Source: Bradyrhizobium sp. LMTR 3 (lineage in GTDB: Bacteria > Pseudomonadota > Alphaproteobacteria > Rhizobiales > Xanthobacteraceae). Taken from it: DNA of 64,000 bases. This document shows positions 32,361 through 40,469 of this stretch, in pieces. A program made the translations under genes and the position numbers. Every line of letters begins with the position of its first letter. Positions within the stretch are counted from its first letter, which is position 1. Location: assembly GCF_001693485.1 (NCBI RefSeq), contig NZ_MAXC01000033.1, positions 1-64,000 of the forward strand, given 5' to 3'. Under the pieces are notes generated by a model. That model was not told the DNA's origin and did no database searches. It worked only from the letters and a program-made list of their open reading frames with translations.

Positions 32361-33091
32361 ACAGCACGCAAACCGGCTTTTTCGATAGCCTGGTCGCGGA
32401 GATCCGCGAAAATCCCCTTGCGGCGGCCCTTATCGGAGGCGGCGCGTTCTGGCTATTGGTCGGCGACAAGAAGCTGAAGAGCGCTGCGTATTCAGCGACG
32501 GCCGCGGCATCGCCGATCGTCGATACCGGCGCGCGCAACGTTCGTGCGGCCGCGTCCGGACTCCAGCGGACCGCGTCGCCGCCGACCGCACCCGAAATGA
32601 ACCAAGGAGGCGTCATCGGCGTCGGTGAAACCCTGCGCGAAGCCAGCAGTGTCGCTTCCGACTCCCTTTCAGGAGCGGCTGACAAGATCCGGGAAACAGT
32701 CGACGAAGGTGTCGCCTATGCCCGGGAAAACTTTGACAAGCTAGGCAATGTACTTCCTGGAAAGGAGACTCTCACGAAAGCGCAATCATCGGTGGCAGAC
32801 GTGCTCGAACGTCAACCTCTCGTCCTCGGGGTTTTGGGCCTGGCGATCGGAGTAGCAGTAGCAGGAGCGTTTCGGGCGTCCGACCTCGAGAACGAATGGA
32901 TCGGCGAGCTCAGCGACGATGTGAAAGCTGATCTGAATACACGTGCTGGCGCGGTATCGAAAAGCCTGCGCGAAGCCTCCGATACGCTTAACGCCGAACT
33001 TGGCGACACGGGTGCCGAAGCCATCGATCGGGTGAGGCAGGCCGGCATGGATGCCGCAGACGCCGCACGCGAAAAGATAATGTCGTCCTAA
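32357..33091 (+). CDS. Hypothetical coiled-coil membrane protein, last gene of the operon
   Basis: 244 residues. A short hydrophobic segment (AAALIGGGAFWLLV, about 22-36), an Ala-rich coil with ADKIRETVDEGVAYARENFD, a second hydrophobic segment at about 156-172, and a charged tail (SLREASDTLNAELGDTGAEA). I do not recognise a formal family, but it matches the style of its operon mates and probably acts with them at the membrane. A degenerate duplicate of the tail follows at 33141-33245. Confidence 0.7.
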   Translation: MNSTQTGFFDSLVAEIRENPLAAALIGGGAFWLLVGDKKLKSAAYSATAAASPIVDTGARNVRAAASGLQRTASPPTAPEMNQGGVIGVGETLREASSVASDSLSGAADKIRETVDEGVAYARENFDKLGNVLPGKETLTKAQSSVADVLERQPLVLGVLGLAIGVAVAGAFRASDLENEWIGELSDDVKADLNTRAGAVSKSLREASDTLNAELGDTGAEAIDRVRQAGMDAADAAREKIMSS

Positions 33092-33140
33092 CTGGCCCGG
33101 GTTGAGCCGGAGGCGCTTCGATATGGTGATACGCGCGCAG

Positions 33141-33245
33141 AAACGGTATCGCAGTGGCTGCTCGAAGCCTCGGATACGCTAAGGCTGAAGTCAGCGGCAC
33201 GGGCGCCGAAGTTGATGATCGGGTGAAGCAGACCGGCATGCCACA
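33141..33245 (+). repeat. Degenerate duplicate of the 3' end of the preceding gene
   Basis: Compared with 32950-33053, the shared words are CGGTATCG, CGAAGCCTC-GATACGCT, CACGGG-GCCGAAG and GATCGGGTGA-GCAG-CCGGCATG. The copy has shifted frames and no start, so it is a partial duplication that no longer codes. Confidence 0.6.
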
Positions 33246-33433
33246 GACGCCGCTTCGGGAGATTTACCCGGCGTGCGAGTTCGACGTACTCACGCTCGAC
33301 CTCTTGGTCTCGCCTTAGCTGTTGCCGTCCTTATCCCGTGGGGAGATGATCCCCAACGGCTGCTCCAGCTCGAGCAGTCGAAGCTCGTGGCAAAGTGCTT
33401 GATCGCGCGGAGAGCCGGCTTTCAGGCTTGAGC
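33246..33433. other. Intergenic, nothing recognised
   Basis: Short region with no gene, repeat or promoter that I can support. Confidence 0.35.
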
Positions 33434-33508
33434 CTACTGCCACCGAAAAACGGCACCACAGATTATGATAACGAGGACGACAGCAAACGTCGTCAGGAGC
33501 CACGGCAT
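33434..33508 (-). CDS. Possible 24-residue membrane miniprotein
   Basis: MPWLLTTFAVVLVIIICGAV plus FRWQ: a single membrane helix flanked by Trp and Arg. No good ribosome site precedes the ATG at 33508, so this is only a candidate, made more interesting by the similar miniprotein just upstream. Confidence 0.3.
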   Translation of the reverse strand: MPWLLTTFAVVLVIIICGAVFRWQ

Positions 33509-33618
33509 GTCTCGGCGTTCGCGGGGCGTCACTCGAAATTCCTTTAATCTTAGAAGTGGCCTCAGCACGGAAGCGCTGGGGTTCTCGCTTCGATAGACCT
33601 TTGCTTAAACAGTCCCGC

Positions 33619-33702
33619 CTAGTGGACGGCGCGAACCAAATAGTATCCGACGCCCCCCACGACGATAATGGTCGGGACAGCCCACAACAATATAACCGGC
33701 AT
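33619..33702 (-). CDS. 27-residue membrane miniprotein
   Basis: A strong AGGAGGAG site sits six bases before the ATG at 33702. The product MPVILLWAVPTIIVVGGVGY-YLVRAVH is one membrane helix with a short basic end. The spacing of the ribosome site and the clean hydrophobic profile support translation. Stress-linked single-helix miniproteins of this type often regulate membrane partners; here no partner is known. Confidence 0.6.
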   Translation of the reverse strand: MPVILLWAVPTIIVVGGVGYYLVRAVH

Positions 33703-33819
33703 AGTTGCTCCTCCTCAGTTTGCCCTCAATGGAGCAACTTGGGCCATTGCAACTTGCTCCCGATCCGTCACCGTGTCTTGCAACGCAACACACATCCGGT
33801 CCTTGCTCGTGCAGTTCGT

Positions 33820-33844
33820 GGAACAGTTGCGTTGCAGGGTCGTT
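33820..33844 (+). promoter_or_regulatory. EcfG-type promoter of the gene at 33875
   Basis: GGAAC (33820-33824), 16 nt, CGTT (33841-33844); 30 bp before the start codon. Exact consensus. Confidence 0.75.
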
Positions 33845-33874
33845 GTAAAGCATCCCCCATTTGGAGCTTTCACC

Positions 33875-34120
33875 ATGCGACAACAGCGCACGCAACGAAC
33901 GCCTGCGGCGGCGCGAGTGACAACGATCAGGGCGCCGACCGACCTTCCGACAAGTGGTTACGTCCTCATCGTGGATGGTCACGCGAAGCGAGAGTTCGAG
34001 ACCCAGGATTCTGCCATCCAAGCAGCCAAAGACTTGAAGACGCGTTTTCCCGGCCTTCAGATCAAGGTTTACGATGCGGAAACCAAAAGGGCTGAGCAGA
34101 TCGAACTCGCTCCAGCCTAA
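33875..34120 (+). CDS. Small hypothetical protein with a GYVLIVDG motif
   Basis: 81 residues: a basic head (MRQQRTQRTPAAARVTTIRA), then the strand YVLIVDGHAKREFET, a helix SAIQAAKDLKTRFPGLQIKV and a final strand YDAETKRAEQIEL. This beta-alpha-beta layout is common in short rhizobial stress proteins with no known function. The ATG at 33875 follows GGAGC and lies right behind a perfect EcfG promoter; the longer frame to 33668 would start upstream of the promoter and is rejected. Confidence 0.72.
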   Translation: MRQQRTQRTPAAARVTTIRAPTDLPTSGYVLIVDGHAKREFETQDSAIQAAKDLKTRFPGLQIKVYDAETKRAEQIELAPA

Positions 34121-34381
34121 AAAACGGCCCTGGCAGCGGGGGACAAGACTCGCAGGCGTGTGCGAACATTTCCTTGCCGTCACGAATCTGGGGAAGGGCG
34201 CTTTGACGCCGATTGCCGCCGGCTTCTTACGCTGAAACGCCACGCCGCAAGCTCCACTAACAAAACAGATCGATCAAATGGTCCCGTGAACGTCCCGGAC
34301 TTGGCGTCGCTTCCCGATTTCCGGAACCTTCGGAAGCGTCAAGGTTTCTCCCTTCGTCATCGGCTGTAAACCAACGGGAGG

Positions 34382-34614
34382 ATGAGAGCACCAGTCAATG
34401 CCCGGAAGGGCGGGGTGAAGAAGCGATCGCAGGCGAAGCTAGCCTGGGCGGCGCAACGGCATGGACCAAGCGCAGCAAAACGTCGGGTGAGTTCATGGCG
34501 GTAAAGAAGCCGGCTAAAAAGACCAAGGCGGCCAAAAAATTCAAAGGCGTGCGCGTGGAGAAAAAGGCTGGGAAGAGGAAAAGCGCTCTGAGGCGGGCGA
34601 CCCAGATGAGCTAA
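34382..34614 (+). pseudogene. Frameshifted small Lys-rich protein gene
   Basis: Frame 1 from 34382 encodes MRAPVNARKGGVKKRSQAKL and then departs; in the +1-shifted frame the sequence continues GGATAWTKRSKTSGEFMAVK and KPAKKTKAAKKFKGVRVEKK to a stop at 34614. The two halves fit a single protein of the VKKRSQ...WTKRSKTSGxFMAVKK type, known to me as a short rhizobial basic protein, so a frameshift near 34440-34450 is likely. The second half alone also has an ATG at 34495 (39 residues). Confidence 0.5.
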
Positions 34615-34658
34615 CCCATTTTGCGGTGGGCCTGAAAGATAGGCGCAGACTTATCGCG

Positions 34659-35077
34659 CTATCGTTTGCGCTCCAGTTCGCGCACAAAGCGGGCGTCGGT
34701 ATTCCGGCCCTCATACTCCTCATCGATGCGCTTGAGGAGTTCGTCGGCTTTCTTTGGCTCAACGGCCAAGAGGATCGCGTCGATCTTGGCTCCATCCGAT
34801 CATCGCCTTCCTTTGATTGCGGCGAGCCTACATGCAGGAGAATTGCGAGCCCGGCAACCTGCCAGATCAGTTGCAGGAATTCGGATTGCCAGTTTTCAAG
34901 GGTGTCGCGCATCATCTGGATCGTATAATCGCCGATCTCGATCGGCTGCTGGTGCGCCTGCTGCTCGTTGACATAGGCAAACCATCCGAAGATCCAGTGG
35001 CCAGAGAGCGTGATGACGAACAGGGCGCCCGTTACCCAGGCAAATCCGTAACGCTTCCAGATCGAATGTCGGGCCAT
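34659..35077 (-). pseudogene. DUF6766-like membrane protein gene with a frameshift
   Basis: From 35077: MARHSIWKRYGFAWVTGALF with HWIFGWFAYVNEQQAHQQ, ENWQSEFLQLIWQVAGLAIL and GSPQSKEGDD, the DUF6766 layout of one or two membrane helices and ENWQSEF. At about 34800 the frame breaks; in a second frame SDGAKIDAILLAVEPKKADE and LLKRIDEEYEGRNTDARFVR continue to a stop at 34659. The open frame reads on to 34541 with unnatural composition. A frameshift, or a real C-terminal change, is implied. Confidence 0.55.
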
Positions 35078-35246
35078 GATCAAGGGCTCTCTCTACCTCG
35101 GTTAGCCCTTCAATCGCGCGATAGGATTGTATTCCGCAGGAACTGCGCGCCTTCGCGATATCCCACGCTTACATGATGCAGGCCTCGACGATTGATGCGA
35201 AGCGAACTCAGCCTAGGGAGAACTGCGGTCGTCGACGGCATCTGAA
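35078..35246. other. Intergenic, nothing recognised
   Basis: Short region upstream of the DUF6766-like gene and downstream of sRNA copy E; no motif that I can support. Confidence 0.3.
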
Positions 35247-35339
35247 AGAGAAGACCCCAGCTATCAAGTCGGATAGCTGGGGCCGCCAGCCCCGAGTCTT
35301 TCTTCCGGCGGGCGCTTCGGGAGCAAAAGCCGGAAGCCA
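35247..35339 (-). ncRNA. Candidate sRNA, copy E
   Basis: Minus-strand GGAAC at 35366-35370, 16 nt, AGTC at 35346-35349 (one mismatch). The predicted RNA has an 8-bp hairpin CTTCCGGC/GCCGGAAG and an 11-bp terminator stem CCCCAGCTATC/GATAGCTGGGG followed by TCTTCTCTTT. The layout matches copy A (same CCCCAGC/GCTGGGG stem with TCTT), although the hairpin sequence has diverged. Confidence 0.5.
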
Positions 35340-35589
35340 CAAACAGACTCCGCTGGCGGGCGGTTGTTCCTCAGAGTGCCACTTTTCCCGCGGCCGCTTC
35401 AAGATCACTCGCAGGTATCCGAACGTCAACTGCCCCAGCAACTTGGGCGTTGAGGTTGGGGCCGTCATTCCAATGCGCCAGTCTGGAAAGCTAACTGGCG
35501 CGAGCATCCAACGGCTCCCGGATGCAGTTCGTTCCAGATCCTAGTTGAGAAGCTTGCGGAGCTTTTTGAGGAGTTCTCGCGGGTTGTTG

Positions 35590-35790
35590 GCGCAGCGCGT
35601 CGAACATTATGAGATGTCGGCCTACACGACGGCAAAAAACCTCGCCCAGCAACTGCGCCACAGCGCAGTCGTCGCATTGTTGTCAAAGTCATTGGCCGAA
35701 GAAGAGAATTCGGATCAGCTCCTAAATCAGGTGGCGATATCGCTCATGTCAGTGGCGAAGATGCCGGCTGCTGTCGAGCAAGCGGAATAG
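35590..35790 (+). pseudogene. C-terminal fragment of a Mn-catalase/DUF892 fusion gene
   Basis: The frame encodes RVEHYEMSAYTTAKNLAQQL, RHSAVVALLSKSLAEEENSD and LNQVAISLMSVAKMPAAVEQ-AE, nearly identical to the last 65 residues of the copy at 19936-21204. No start, Mn-catalase domain or ribosome site is present. It is a partial duplicate on the opposite strand to both intact genes. Confidence 0.85.
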
Positions 35791-35848
35791 GGAGCTGCTG
35801 CACTCGTTCTGTCTACGGACTGAACGAGTGCTAGCCTGGTCCGGGCAA

Positions 35849-36136
35849 CTATTTCGGCAATCCCTTCTGCTGGCCTTGTGGCGTAGGTTGCCTGGCGGTT
35901 TCCGGCATCGTGTCCCGGCCTTGATCGGCATTATCGTCCCGGCCGCCCGAAGTAGAGGTGCCGCTGCCGCTGGGGTTATTTGTGGACCTGCCTCGGGGCG
36001 CCGGCTCTTTATTTGGATTCGCGGAGCTGGCAGCCGGATCTCCAGTAACCGAGCCACGGCCTGACGGATTTCCCTGCGCATAGACGCTCGCGCCGGACAT
36101 TAACAACGCTGCCGCACATACGATCGCAATCCTCAT
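35849..36136 (-). CDS. Small secreted low-complexity protein, copy 2
   Basis: 95 residues: signal peptide (MRIAIVCAAALLMSGASVYA), then QGNPSGRGSVTGDPAASSAN and GSGTSTSGGRDDNADQGRDT, ending in a Gln/Pro-rich tail. It shares QGNPSGRGS, GDPAASSANP and the GSGTSTSGG-DDN block with the protein at 12584-12850. Probably disordered and periplasmic or extracellular; role unknown. No EcfG motif seen. Confidence 0.7.
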   Translation of the reverse strand: MRIAIVCAAALLMSGASVYAQGNPSGRGSVTGDPAASSANPNKEPAPRGRSTNNPSGSGTSTSGGRDDNADQGRDTMPETARQPTPQGQQKGLPK

Positions 36137-36351
36137 GGGAGTACGTCCTTGATCATCATGAGATGAGCCCCGACCGCAAACGCCAGTAAGCGGCCGACAT
36201 CCATCTCGACAGGGTGCCGTTTGGAAACACTGAGCGGCGCTTTTGGTTGCTAAGCGCGATAAAGCTTAGCCGCATCTCACCGGTCGTCTGCAAACAGGCG
36301 ACCGAAGATATGCACGGGGCTTGCGAAAGCGGCGCTCGGCCTCTTTGAGCA

Positions 36352-36612
36352 TTAGATAGATTGGTGGCTTGCTCCACGAGCATTAACGATTTCGCGCAGC
36401 GAGGCCGCGACGATGTTCACGTGGCGGCCGACTTTACGCAGTCGTTGCGCACCGTTACCGCTGCTTGATAGGTGTAGCGCCTCGCTCTCCTCGTCCATGC
36501 GGTTTTGGAGGCGCTGGCGTTCCATCTCAGATATCGCGCAGTGCCGCAACCAGCGATAATGGTCGATAACCGTCTCATGTCCACGGATAACAAAAGCATT
36601 CAACTCAAACAT
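36352..36612 (-). CDS. Hypothetical protein behind hsp20 copy 2
   Basis: 86 residues: MFELNAFVIRGHETVIDHYR, then LRHCAISEMERQRLQNRMDE and a C-terminal GRHVNIVAASLREIVNARG. Charged helices only. Its start overlaps the end of the preceding gene by 8 nt, making it the last gene of the four-gene hsp20 operon. No family recognised. Confidence 0.6.
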   Translation of the reverse strand: MFELNAFVIRGHETVIDHYRWLRHCAISEMERQRLQNRMDEESEALHLSSSGNGAQRLRKVGRHVNIVAASLREIVNARGASHQSI

Positions 36613-36835
36613 GGCGGCTCTCTTGGCCGGTTTGCACGCGCGTGCGACGTGCCGCAGGCAGGCTAAACGGAAACGTTTCTTGGGAAAGGGCATCTATGGA
36701 AGCCTGCTCCTCACCTAGTCGGCGCTCAATGTAGGCACGTTCGAGATCCGAAAGCCGGGTTGCGAGCAGCCTCCGGTATCGATGTACATTGTTGCGATGA
36801 GCCCGCAACCGAGCCAAATTCTCGTCGATCATCAT
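36605..36835 (-). CDS. Small helical protein of the hsp20 operon
   Basis: 76 residues, MMIDENLARLRAHRNNVHRY, RRLLATRLSDLERAYIERRL, GEEQASIDALSQETFPF: helix-turn-helix-like amphipathic helices resembling a common rhizobial small protein (NIxRYRRLLxTxLTxLER). GGAGAAACCG precedes the ATG at 36835. It lies 28 bp behind the hsp20 partner gene; the product probably acts in the same stress response. Confidence 0.7.
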   Translation of the reverse strand: MMIDENLARLRAHRNNVHRYRRLLATRLSDLERAYIERRLGEEQASIDALSQETFPFSLPAARRTRVQTGQESRHV

Positions 36836-36863
36836 CGGTTTCTCCTGATAACCAATCCAAGCT

Positions 36864-37184
36864 TCAGGCGGCGATGGCACGTTCGGTCGATCGCAACCGA
36901 TAAGGCTTTCCGCCGGGAGGGTTACGAGGACCACCATCCAATTCGCACAGGGCCTCCAGGATCTCGTCGATTGAGACGGGCCGCTTCAGTCCGGCAGGCG
37001 AGCGCATCGACGGGCAGGACGCGATCGCAGACGCGTCCGAAGCCCATGAGGCGAGAATCGCTCGCTTCTCGCCCGCCGTAAGGCCGGAATGGCGCACAAC
37101 ATCCTTCGGATGCTCGAACACAGTGCCGGGGTGAAGAAGCGCGTTGAAGTCAAAAACGTTGTCGTCGGCAGTCGTCGGCCGCAT
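36864..37184 (-). CDS. Hsp20-associated hypothetical protein, copy 2
   Basis: 106 residues, very similar to the protein at 5269-5592 (FDFNALLHPGTVFEHPKDVV, EKRAILASWASDASAIASCP, SIDEILEALCELDGG, PPGGKPYRLRS). It lies 68 bp behind hsp20 copy 2. The retention of the same partner in both copies supports a functional link to the heat-shock protein. Confidence 0.75.
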   Translation of the reverse strand: MRPTTADDNVFDFNALLHPGTVFEHPKDVVRHSGLTAGEKRAILASWASDASAIASCPSMRSPAGLKRPVSIDEILEALCELDGGPRNPPGGKPYRLRSTERAIAA

Positions 37185-37214
37185 TTTTCCCTCCTTTGAT
37201 TGACGATAAAGGCA

Positions 37215-37236
37215 GCCGCGCGACGAATCGCGCGGC
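37215..37236 (-). other. Intercistronic hairpin, copy 2
   Basis: GCCGCGCG and CGCGCGGC form an 8-bp stem with a 6-nt loop between hsp20 and its partner gene, the counterpart of the stem at 5211-5234. The loop sequence differs, so the pairing and not the sequence is conserved. Confidence 0.55.
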
Positions 37237-37252
37237 GCCGACAAAGCCAAGC

Positions 37253-37711
37253 CTAGGCGGCTTTGGCTTCCAGCTGCTTCTGTGCGCTGTCCGCCGGAAC
37301 ACCGTTGATCGCGATGCGGCGCGGCTTCATGGCTTCCGGGATTTCCCGTACCAGCTCAATCTTGAGCAGGCCGTTATCGAACCCGGCGCCCTCGACCTGG
37401 ACGTAATCTGCGAGGCTGAACTGGCGCTTGAAGTGTCGGGTCGAGATACCCCGGTAAAGGAAGTCGCTCTCGGCCTTGTCGGATTTGCTGCCCTCGATGG
37501 TGACCACGTTCTGTTCGGCCGTGATCGAAATATCGTCGGGCGCGAAACCCGCGACCGCCAACGAGATCTGGTAGCGGTCGTCGGCCAGCCGTTCGATGTT
37601 GTAGGGCGGGTAATTATCTTCACCCTCTCGCTTGGCCAGTTCTGCGAGGTCAAAGAGGCGGTCGAAACCGATGGTCGAGCGCCACAGGGGGGAGAAGTCA
37701 TAAGTGCGCAT
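37253..37711 (-). CDS. Small heat-shock protein Hsp20, copy 2
   Basis: 152 residues: MRTYDFSPLWRSTIGFDRLF, the alpha-crystallin domain (about 45-140, VAGFAPDDISITAEQNVVTI, LLKIELVREIPEAMKPRR) and a short tail with the IAI motif. Paralogue of the protein at 4731-5183. The leader and promoter are conserved with it (see 37712-37855). The ATG at 37711 follows the GGAGGATTTGGCT site. It heads a four-gene operon and acts as a holdase chaperone in the cytosol. Confidence 0.93.
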   Translation of the reverse strand: MRTYDFSPLWRSTIGFDRLFDLAELAKREGEDNYPPYNIERLADDRYQISLAVAGFAPDDISITAEQNVVTIEGSKSDKAESDFLYRGISTRHFKRQFSLADYVQVEGAGFDNGLLKIELVREIPEAMKPRRIAINGVPADSAQKQLEAKAA

Positions 37712-37810
37712 AGCCAAATCCTCCAAAGAGCAAGATGGTTACGAGCGGCACCGGACACGACCGGTGCCCGTCTCCTTTGATCCGGGCCCATCAGGCGCCC
37801 GAACACCACC
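37712..37810 (-). promoter_or_regulatory. ROSE-like RNA thermometer, copy 2
   Basis: The leader ends in ATCTTGCTCTTTGGAGGATTTGGCT, as in copy 1, with TTGCT able to pair with the GGAGGA ribosome site. Upstream the sequences have diverged but keep paired GCACCGG/CCGGTGC stems in place of the copy 1 stem. Confidence 0.7.
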
Positions 37811-37828
37811 GTCCGGTGGCGACAAAAA

Positions 37829-37855
37829 AATTAGCAAACCGTTTTTGGTTTCAAG
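37829..37855 (-). promoter_or_regulatory. RpoH-like promoter of hsp20 copy 2
   Basis: Minus-strand CTTG at 37852-37855, 17 nt, CTAATT at 37829-37834, followed by TTTTTGTCGCC as in copy 1. Confidence 0.6.
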
Positions 37856-39172
37856 AGGCGGCAAAAATTTTTTGGCTTTGGCGCATTGGGAGCGAGTGCA
37901 GAAGCCCGCCGAGGCGAACTTGCTGTGAGGAAGCCGAGTTACTTCCGCCCGCGTCCGGTATGTGATGACGTGCTCCAGCCGGCTTGCCAAGCTCAGGCGC
38001 ATCTCGCCGAATGGTTGCAGTCACGTTGTCCCAGGGCCTCCGTGTGAGCACGTCAAGTGTCTGTGCTGACTGCCCCTGGTTGGCAGGGTCAAGACGTGGC
38101 TCCGGCTTGCCCCGGCGGGGCCCTTCATTAGCCGGTGCGCTCCGCAAGATCGGGCGTTGCTGGGACCGATCCCATCCAATCTCTCTTTCTAAGGTATTGT
38201 TGGGCTTGCTCGCGTAAAAGATGTGCATTGTCGTTGAAATGACCTTCGGTAAGCGGGCGAGCAACCCTTTTGAAAGGCACTTTCAGGCACGAAATGGACC
38301 TGATGTGTTTGTCTATCTGGACAAGTCATTGAAATCGCAGTCAATGCGACCGCCCTCCGAGCGCACCAAGGGAAATAACCCATTGTTGCGAAAAGTATTT
38401 TCGCTGTTCTTATTCCCACCTTGTTACTCGCAGCGAATGTTGGTGCTTTGTTTCGTCCAAATCTTCCCTGTTTGATCTCGCGCGTCTCGATCCAGCGCCT
38501 GCTCTTGTGGTGGTTACATCTTTGCTTGAACCAACGCCCCGCGAAGGAAAACCACCATCTGCTCACGAGGGGGCAGTGGCGTAGCCCAGCGTAGAAATCG
38601 GCGGGCTCGTGCTCTCATCCGTGAGCGACTGCGCGGCCTCCCGAGCTGCGTTTCCGTCAAACGACACGCGGGCAGGGTGCCGTCGGCACCCCGCCGATTA
38701 GTCTTTGAGCAACCCACTGCCTCATGCCGGTGTCGCTCTATGACAGCCAAGGCGGCGTCTCAATCCACAAGAGAAAGAGCGGACCGAATGTCGAGGTCAG
38801 CCTTCTTGCCGCGGCGAAGGAACGGACGTCCAAGCGGATGCGTGTGACCTGATGACCAATATGACCAATGATGGATTGGAGCGAAAGTGCAATTCATTCA
38901 AATGATTAGAGCGCCGCGTGCACTGGGAGATCAGGAGAAATCTATTAATGGCAGCAAATCTGAGCGGCTCTCTCCGAGGCGTGTTGTAGACGTCGGGGGT
39001 GCGTGCGACGCGGACGGATCGGATTGATTGCAGCCGAATGCTCCGCTTCCGATTGAGCAGTTGGACTCACTCTTCTGACATGGAGATCGGGACCGACCTT
39101 CGTCTTTGCCGGCCGGGCGGGGAGTAGCTGGTTCAGAGCGACGAAATTCCCAAGAAGGGAGTTCGTCCAGGT
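37856..39172. other. 1.3-kb region with little recognisable content
   Basis: Several short frames but none with a ribosome site and family features. Only the small plus-strand frame at 38724-38852 is worth naming. I see no repeat, terminator or phage/IS signature. Confidence 0.4.
38724..38852 (+). CDS. Possible 42-residue protein or gene remnant
   Basis: Encodes MPVSLYDSQGGVSIHKRKSG and ERTSKRMRVT-stop with a mixed beta-strand/basic composition. No ribosome site. It may be the end of a decayed gene; no family recognised. Confidence 0.25.
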   Translation: MPVSLYDSQGGVSIHKRKSGPNVEVSLLAAAKERTSKRMRVT

Positions 39173-40408
39173 CTACGCGCTCATCTGCGCGAGTACCCGG
39201 TCCGCGCGCGGCAGGTTAAGCCGCTGCCAGACATTGATCAGCGCAGTGGCGAGCGCGTCGATCATGCCGTCGTCGTGATGTGGCGAAGGCGTGATGCGCA
39301 GCCGCTCCATGCCACGCGGCACGGTCGGGTAGTTAATCGGCTGGATGTAGATTCCATGTTCGGTGAGTAGCAGGTCGCTGGCCGCCTTGCAGTTCTGCGG
39401 ATCACCGACGAGGACCGGTACGATGTGCGTTTCGCTCGGCATGACCGGGAGCCCGGCCGCCGTAAGCACTGCCTTCGTGCGCGCCGCGCGGGACTGATGC
39501 TGCTCGCGCTCCCAGTCGGAACTCTTGAGGTGGTATATCGCCGCGGTTGCGGCGGCACAAATGGCCGGCGGAAGAGCCGTAGTGAAAATGAAGCCAGGCG
39601 CGTAGGAACGCACCGCATCGATCAGCGCGGTACCGCCTGCAATGTATCCGCCCAGACAGCCGAACGCCTTGGCAAGCGTCCCTTCGATGACGTCGACGCG
39701 GTGCGCTGCGCCCTCGCGTTCTGCAATGCCGCCACCGCGCGGGCCATACAACCCGACCGCATGCACTTCGTCGCAATAGGTCATCGCCTCGTAACGTTGG
39801 GCGAGATCGCAAATGCCGTTGATGGGGGCGACGTCACCATCCATCGAATAGAGGCTCTCGAACACGATCAGCTTCGGCCGCTGGGGCTCGGCCCGTTTGA
39901 GCAGCTCTTCGAGGTGGCCGAGATCGTTATGGCGCCAGATATGCTTCTCCGTCCCGGACTGGCGCACGCCCTCGATCATCGAGTTGTGGTTGAGCTCGTC
40001 GGACAGGATCACGCAGCCTGACATCAGCCGGGCAATCGTAGCAATACCGGTCTGGTTCGAGATGTAGCCGGATGTAAATACGAGCGCCGCCTCCTTGCCG
40101 TGCAAGTCCGCCAGCTCGTGCTCAAGCTCGACCAGCGGATGACTGGTGCCGGCGATGTTACGCGTGCCGCCCGCGCCGGTGCCCATGCGAATCGCGGTTT
40201 CGACCATGGCGCCGATCACCTTCGGATGCTGCCCCATGGCGAGGTAGTCGTTGGAGCACCAAATGACGACGCTGCGCGGGCCCGCAGGCGAGTGCCAGAT
40301 GGCGCGGGGATAGCGTCCGGCGATGCGTTCAAGATCGGCAAAGACCCGGTAGCGCCGTTCGTTCCGTAACCGCGCGAGGGCGTGAAGGAAATAGCTGTCG
40401 TAATTCAT
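39173..40408 (-). CDS. hemA: 5-aminolevulinate synthase
   Basis: 411 residues of the C4-pathway ALA synthase that condenses glycine and succinyl-CoA to 5-aminolevulinate, the first step of heme synthesis. The PLP lysine is Lys247 in GTLAKAFG, the DEVHAVG aspartate supports PLP, and the GTGAGGTRNIAGTSH block binds substrate. Length and start (MNYDSYFLHALARLRNERRY) match the family. It lies next to a heme-rich oxidase cluster and so probably supplies heme for it. I saw no FixK/FNR box upstream. Confidence 0.95.
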   Translation of the reverse strand: MNYDSYFLHALARLRNERRYRVFADLERIAGRYPRAIWHSPAGPRSVVIWCSNDYLAMGQHPKVIGAMVETAIRMGTGAGGTRNIAGTSHPLVELEHELADLHGKEAALVFTSGYISNQTGIATIARLMSGCVILSDELNHNSMIEGVRQSGTEKHIWRHNDLGHLEELLKRAEPQRPKLIVFESLYSMDGDVAPINGICDLAQRYEAMTYCDEVHAVGLYGPRGGGIAEREGAAHRVDVIEGTLAKAFGCLGGYIAGGTALIDAVRSYAPGFIFTTALPPAICAAATAAIYHLKSSDWEREQHQSRAARTKAVLTAAGLPVMPSETHIVPVLVGDPQNCKAASDLLLTEHGIYIQPINYPTVPRGMERLRITPSPHHDDGMIDALATALINVWQRLNLPRADRVLAQMSA

Positions 40409-40469
40409 GATAGCCTTCCCGGCTGCGACGCTCTCAATGTCCGTGCAATTCCTTGGTCAGGACGAGCTC

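Noticed and set aside
37739..38002. Minus-strand frame over the hsp20 copy 2 promoter and leader
   Set aside because: It overlaps the conserved promoter and thermometer, with no ribosome site.
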